Source: Isohypsibius dastychi (taxonomy: Eukaryota > Tardigrada > Eutardigrada > Parachela > Isohypsibiidae). From it: DNA of 10,445 nucleotides. Positions 6,485-10,445 of this stretch are shown piece after piece (positions within the stretch are counted from its first letter, which is position 1; each line of letters opens with the position of its first letter). A program made the position numbers and the translations under genes. Where the stretch lies: NCBI GenBank assembly GCA_034696485.1, contig JAQIWT010001531.1, positions 1 through 10,445 on the forward strand, given 5' to 3'. Under the pieces are notes generated by a model. It saw nothing but the letters and a program-made list of their open reading frames with translations, had not been told where the DNA came from and ran no database searches.

Positions 6485-7600
6485 ATGGTTGAGTCGAAAT
6501 CTGCACTTCTCAAACTGACCGTTCCCCAGCTTAAGGAACGTTGCGCAAATGCTGGAATTAGTGACATTCTAACCCTGAAACAGGATATTGTGGACAGATT
6601 GTACGACAAGATAAAAGAAATCTCGCTGAATCCGGAAACCCTCATTTCAACCTTGGACCTGGAATTGACCCAAGCTACAGTCGCCGAATTGGAGGAGAAA
6701 GCTTTCACAAACGTGAGTCATTTTCAAGCTCTGCGTGAAGCTGACCTTCCGGGAATAATCATGATGGCAAAAGATCGTATCCTTATCCGGAATTTCCTTT
6801 TCCCCATCACAAACCCACCAGAATCAGATCGCCTTGCCAGCCTAGCGTCAACCTCCACTTTCACCCCTCAAAAACGCCGGCAAAGCAGTTTTAATAAATA
6901 CCAAAAACGGGATGCTCCAGATTTGAGTGAGGACGAGGGTGAGTCAGAAGTTGAGATTCTAGAGGAAGATTTTTCAAAGAAACCACCTTGTCTCGCCTCC
7001 GATTTACCTCGCCCGCATACTTTTGTCATGGTAAAGCGTCGCTTAGACAGTTGAACTAAAATCGGACCACTTGATATTCGTTTGGATAATTTTTTTGTTA
7101 GAATGATCGAGAATGCCCGACGGCTTGCCCATTCACCTAATTGTTCTGAAGTATTAGTTGAGCATCTAGAATATACCGAATTTTTTGCTATCAAGCGCCG
7201 TGAATTTTTTGCCGATGCAGTGTTACAGTTTGATGACGAGTTCCGCCGACATGCTCAGAGAGGGAAGTTCCGATTAAACGACCCACAGGCCAGGCTCGTG
7301 TTAGAAAATCAGTATTTTAACACCACTACGTTGTTTTTATCCAAAAAAGACCGCCCGATGGAGCATTTTCGACCTGACCAAAACCGTTTCAACAACCAGC
7401 CATCCACCTCTTATGGACCAGCCTACCGACCAGCAATCCACCACTAACCATCCCGTCCGATTGATAACCGGGGACCCTGCTTCAATTTCAACAATGGAAA
7501 CTGCCATTTCCCACCGAAAGTGTGTCAGTACGCCCATCGTTGCAGCCTCTGCCATAATTTCGGCCACCCGCGTAAATTTTGTAAAGTCACTGGGAAATGA
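6485..7600 (+). pseudogene. DIRS Gag-like protein with SAP-like and zinc-finger motifs, two in-frame stops
   Basis: Putative nucleocapsid protein of the element, binding its RNA. One frame runs from ATG at 6485 to TGA at 7598-7600 (371 codons), broken only by TGA at 7052-7054 and TAA at 7445-7447. Residues 8-40 (LTVPQLKERCANAGI then LKQDIVDRLYDKI) resemble a SAP helix-turn-helix. An acidic Ser/Glu stretch follows (DLSEDEGESEVEILEED). The middle part after the first stop continues with DIRLDNFFVRMIENARR and a Lys/Arg-rich region. After the second stop comes a CCCH finger C-x7-C-x6-C-x3-H (7478-7537) and a zinc knuckle C-x2-C-x4-H-x4-C (CSLCHNFGHPRKFC, 7541-7582). That the motifs continue in frame past both stops shows they are point substitutions in one gene. 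A TCAGTT initiator-like motif lies at 6462-6467. The end overlaps the proposed RT start as ATGA. Confidence 0.8.
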
Positions 7601-7919
7601 CTAGTGGAAGTAAGCAAAAGCCTTAACTTTCACAGCCCAGATGGCCCTTCTGATTGTTCTGATCTGATAACAAGCTTTCGTGTCAAATCGTCAAGCAATG
7701 TACTACTAATCGAACCAAAGGCATGGTACATTCTTTTGACGCTGTTGATTTCGTTTGGGACTTACCGACTATTTCCTCTCTTAATCGTGCGATTGAAATC
7801 TGGGAGAAGAAGTTGTGTGATGACCCTGATAAAGAATTTCTACTGGATGGGATCCGACATGGTTTTAAAATCGTACCTGATGCATTAATTGTTTTTCCGA
7901 GCGAGTCGAAAAATTATGC

Positions 7920-7921
7920 TA
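7920..7921. repeat. Left TA target duplication of the MITE
   Basis: TA between the RT codons for Ala and the left terminus CCAGTAAAG. The partner TA is at 8649-8650. Confidence 0.75.
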
Positions 7922-8648
7922 CCAGTAAAGACAACAATTCTGGCCATAGCTGGGATTCACGTAAAATTCTGGCCACCCCTATTTTTTTGATCTGGCTGAG
8001 AAAAACCATATGTCGTTCGAAAGATCTCTTTAAGAGCTATCGAATGATATGATATTCAACAGCGCAAAATTAAAACCGAAAAAAAGGCAGCTCGGTAAAA
8101 CTTTCAACAAACACTTATTGATTGACATGTAATCCGCATGGAAAACCCAGTGTTTCTCATCAAAATGGCCCGAAAGACCTGAAGAATGATATTCTAAGTG
8201 ATCACTGTGAAAATCGATCTTGGGTTGAATTTCTGTGAGGAGAAAGAACAAGACCGAGAAAAACTGTGGTTCATATCTGCGCGCTTCGCTGCGCGCTCTG
8301 CGTTTTTGTGAGGATTTGACTGAGTCGTTGTTTTTCTTCAATCAAATCCGTGAAGAAAAACAGAACTGAACTGAATTTCCAACCAAAAAAGGCAAAGGGA
8401 CTTGTTTGCATCGTTCTGGCATCGCGCTTGGTCGTGCGCATGAGCCAAATAGTACCAAATCAATCAAATCTTAGTTGGTCAATAACTCATTGCCAAATAT
8501 ATATTTGTGGCAGCTATCCATACCATTCGATAGACCTTGAGGAGATCCTTCGAATGATATATAGTTTGTTCCAGTCAGATCAAAAAAATTGGGGTGGTCA
8601 GAATTTCACGTGAATCCCAGCTGTGGCCAGAATTGTTGTCTTTACTGG
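7922..8648. mobile_element. Tc1/mariner-like MITE, 727 bp, inside the RT gene
   Basis: Ends CCAGTAAAGACAACAATTC and its exact inverse (right end), flanked by TA on both sides. The inverted arms are long: about 130 bp (7922-8051 against 8519-8648) with about 17 mismatches by hand count, mostly transitions. Each arm carries the direct repeat AATTCTGRCCA twice, 29 bp apart (7936 and 7965 on the left; 8595 and 8624 inverted on the right). The middle has no transposase motifs, only a GCGCGC-TTCGCT-GCGCGC hairpin near 8281 and GTTTTTCTTCA/TGAAGAAAAAC arms near 8331-8360. Removing the element with one TA rejoins the RT codons in frame. Confidence 0.9.
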
Positions 8649-8650
8649 TA
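8649..8650. repeat. Right TA target duplication of the MITE
   Basis: TA after the right terminus CTTTACTGG, followed by the resumed RT codons for Asn-Ala-Leu-Ser. Confidence 0.75.
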
Positions 8651-9522
8651 ATGCTCTGTCCGAAACCGCTCGAATTAAGCTAAACAAGATTTATGCAGAA
8701 GAACCAAGGTCAGGTGTGATCAGCTGTCAAAGCGAGAAAACGCATCGTATTCAGGCCCTTGGAGCGGGTCCCAAAAAAGGTACCGACAAGCTACGCCCGA
8801 TCACAGATTGTAGCCGTCCTGCGGAAGACAGTTTGAATTCATATATGTTACCAGAACCCTTTTCGTTCTCGTCAGTTGGTGATGCGGTCAAATTTAGTAA
8901 ACCTGGTTGTTTTTATTCGATTGTTGATCTAAAGTCGGTCTACCGATATGTGCCAGTTTATCCACCTCATCGTCAGTTACAAGGCTTCCGATGGAGCCTT
9001 GATGGCAAAAAGGAGAAATACCATGTGGATAACTTTTTGTGTTTTGGTTTGGCTCGCGCTCCGGCTATCTTCCACCGTATTTCGACTGCCATTGCACGAA
9101 TGATGCGAAAACGAGGTGCTATGGTAGTGCCGTATCTTGATGATTTTCTGAACATCGCTTCTCTGATTGAAGAGTGTGGAAGGCATTAGAATATGCTTAT
9201 CTCTTTGTTGGTCTTACTTGAATTTTCAGTGAATTGGGAAAAAGTCATTAGTCCGACGACTAATATTCAGTTTCTTGACTTAATTTCAGATTCCGTAAAC
9301 CAAAAGGTCCTATTACCCAAAGAGAAAATTTCTCACTTGAAATTAATAACAAGCCAGATGACTCTGCGCTCCAAAGTGACGAAAAAAGTGCCGGAAATTT
9401 TAGTTGGAAATTTGACCTTTGCCGCTCGGGCTATTTATGGTGCTCGCACATTTTCCCGGATTTTTATTGACGTAATGGTTTCGGTCAAACATGATTCTCA
9501 CCGAGTGCGTGTATCTTAAATT

Positions 9523-10161
9523 ATGCTAAACGAATTAAGATGGTGGTCCGATGTTGCCACAAACTTCAATGGGCTTATCCCACAGTATTTTGGCGAAACT
9601 CGCGAAATTATTGTTATTTTCATGGATGCGTGTTTTCTCGGTTTTGGCGCTTTTATGTCAGGTTCTTGGTTTTGGGGCACATGGAAATGTGATTTTATTT
9701 GTTCCGATGAACAATTCATTCAGTACAAACTGACTCCTCCTCATTTGGACTGGTCCTTTGTTGAAAATATAAATTTTCTCGAACTGGTAGCCGCCTGCCT
9801 TCCAATATTAGTTTGGGCACTTTTATTGACAGGGAAGTTAGTAATTGTGGAATCTGATAATTCTTCAACAGTCTCTTTCTTGAGTCGTGATACGACGAAA
9901 AATTCGAAGGCCTTGCAGTGGTTGAAATTGGTTTTCTACTTTTCTTGCCGATATGGTTTCTATTTCGATGCGAAGCATATTGAAGGTGCGAAAAATTTGT
10001 TACCTCATTATTTGAGCCGGCTTGCGGTTTATTTAAAATATAAATATTCCCAGAAAAACGGTCTCTGGACCAATTTTTCTTTATGCCCTCCTACGGAGGG
10101 CATGCGGGGGGGGGGGGTGGGCATACGCCCCCCCCCCCCCCCCATTGTTCATATCTCTTAA
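9523..10161 (+). pseudogene. DIRS RNase H domain
   Basis: Degrades the RNA strand of the RNA-DNA hybrid during reverse transcription. In frame with the RT through the TAA at 9517. LNELRWWSDV is the usual lead-in. The acidic core is visible: Asp in IIVIFMDACFLGFGAF, Glu in INFLELVAACLPILVW, Asp in LVIVESDNSSTV. The fourth position, normally A-D in N-x-L-A-D-x-L-S-R, reads NLLPHYLSRL, so the last acidic residue is replaced by His. After about residue 170 the frame enters a G12/C16 tract that encodes GGG and PPPPP runs, foreign to the family, and ends at TAA 10159-10161. The gene is listed as a pseudogene because of the missing Asp and the stop that separates it from RT. Confidence 0.85.
10083..10143. 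repeat. Inverted repeat and G12/C16 homopolymer hairpin
   Basis: ATGCCCTCC-TAC-GGAGGGCAT (10083-10103) has 9-bp perfect arms. It is followed by a G run of 12 (10106-10117), T, GGG, CATACG and a C run of 16 (10128-10143); the G and C runs can pair around a loop of about ten bases. Length estimates in such tracts are unreliable in sequencing. Confidence 0.75.
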
Positions 10162-10382
10162 ACTGGTTTTTCCTAAAATAGACTCGGTTGCCGTGCTGAT
10201 TATTTTTATCGCAAAAAAGTTCAATTTAGAAACAGTATGCCCGCCAGGCGGCGGCCATAAACGAAAAAATCATGCCACGGCGAGATTTTTCTGGGAATAC
10301 GCTGCATAATGGACCGGCGTCGTGTGTCGTCGACTACCAGTAAACGAGGTGGACTGACGCAGTGTGTTGAAAACTCTTGAAT
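10162..10382. other. Link between RNase H and recombinase, no intact gene
   Basis: DIRS elements usually have the RNase H and recombinase frames close together or overlapping. Here I see only broken frames; a TGA at 10378-10380 stops the frame used by the recombinase. The recombinase N-terminus probably starts in this stretch, but I cannot trace it. Confidence 0.45.
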
Positions 10383-10445
10383 TGACGCACTGATATTTCA
10401 GTTCCAAATCATTTCTCCAATCCAAACAAGGTGTCGTTTTAAAGC
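10383..10445. repeat. Terminal direct repeat, second copy
   Basis: Exact copy of bases 1-63. If the ends are joined here, the unique length is 10,382 bp, and the frame used by the recombinase at position 2 onward continues back to a TGA at 10378-10380, so the coding frame crosses the join without a break. Confidence 0.97.

Larger units (their letters stand above)
7597..9519 (+). pseudogene. DIRS reverse transcriptase, interrupted by a MITE and stops
   Basis: Copies element RNA into DNA. ATG at 7597 overlaps the gag stop (ATGA), but TAA at 7624 and TGA at 7651 and 7660 follow in the same frame; the conserved part starts around 7723 (AIEIWEKKL, DGIRHGFKIVPDALI, ESKNYA). The MITE at 7922-8648 then intervenes, and the frame resumes at NALSETARIKLNKIYAEE. 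RT motifs are in order: KLRPITDCSRP, catalytic Asp in YSIVDLKSVY (D at 8926-8928), FLCFGLARAPAIF, and YLDD at 9133-9144. A TAG at 9187-9189 breaks the frame before the thumb region (FSVNWEKVISPTTNIQFLDL), which ends at TAA 9517. All catalytic Asp residues remain. RNase H follows in the same frame after that TAA, so RT-RH was one polyprotein. No clear frameshift is seen in this gene. Confidence 0.88.
6056..10445 (+). mobile_element. DIRS-like retrotransposon, 5' part (terminus, gag, RT, RNase H)
   Basis: Upstream boxes, gag, reverse transcriptase and RNase H of one element whose recombinase lies at the start of the window. With the ends closed, the order gag-RT-RH-YR on one strand is diagnostic of the DIRS order of retrotransposons, which carry a tyrosine recombinase instead of a DDE integrase and have no protease or LTRs. 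From about 6056 through the join to 1340 it spans about 5.7 kb including a 727-bp MITE, so about 4.9 kb without it, normal for DIRS. The left edge is tentative. Confidence 0.85.

Noticed and set aside
7604-7888. 94-codon frame after gag as a gene
   Set aside because: It is a shadow of the RT frame, which carries the conserved RT start (AIEIWEKKL) over the same bases.
8030-8613. Open frames inside the MITE as transposase genes
   Set aside because: No DDE/DDD motif or helix-turn-helix is visible. The frames cover the hairpin core and parts of the inverted arms.
6485-9519. A reassigned genetic code in which stops encode amino acids
   Set aside because: All three stop types occur inside TE frames, while the host genes end cleanly at TGA and TAA. 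Decay, with one frameshift in the recombinase, explains it better.
1-10445. The window as a DIRS replication circle
   Set aside because: The circle would contain only the element. About 4.7 kb of other DNA, with two host genes and other transposons, lies between its ends.

Overview
The window looks like invertebrate-type eukaryotic DNA. It carries a decayed DIRS-like (tyrosine-recombinase) retrotransposon, a hAT derivative, an LTR-retrotransposon integrase tail, two MITE-like foldback elements, and a minus-strand gene with short GT-AG introns. I see no operons, bacterial promoters or RNA genes. The sequence does not fix the species; an arthropod or other small-intron invertebrate is a guess.

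Topology: bases 1-63 recur exactly as the last 63 bases (10383-10445), so the window closes into a 10,382-bp circle or is one unit of a tandem or collapsed repeat. The closure makes biological sense: gag (6485-7600), reverse transcriptase (about 7723-9519) and RNase H (9523-10161) lead across the join into the tyrosine recombinase (about 1-945). That is the canonical DIRS order on one strand, and the recombinase frame stays open across the join. The genes have in-frame stops and one frameshift, so the copy is probably dead.

Layout: 1-945 tyrosine recombinase; 946-1340 its downstream region with a 20-bp tandem repeat; 1468-2767 an LTR-retrotransposon integrase tail split by a hAT derivative (1539-2335, 8-bp target duplication); 2985-3749 a three-exon secreted-protein gene on the minus strand; 3783-4402 weak minus-strand ORFs; 4509-4740 a foldback MITE; 5186-5443 a small cysteine-rich protein gene on the minus strand; 5764-5829 a duplicated 33-bp palindromic unit; 6056-6290 repeat boxes upstream of gag; 6485 to the end, DIRS gag, RT and RH, with a 727-bp TA-flanked Tc1/mariner-like MITE inside the RT gene.

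Working together: the host part is two small minus-strand genes for probably secreted, cysteine-containing products. Everything around them is nested transposon debris. Two insertions (hAT in integrase, MITE in RT) can be removed on paper to the base, and in each case the reading frame of the interrupted gene rejoins.
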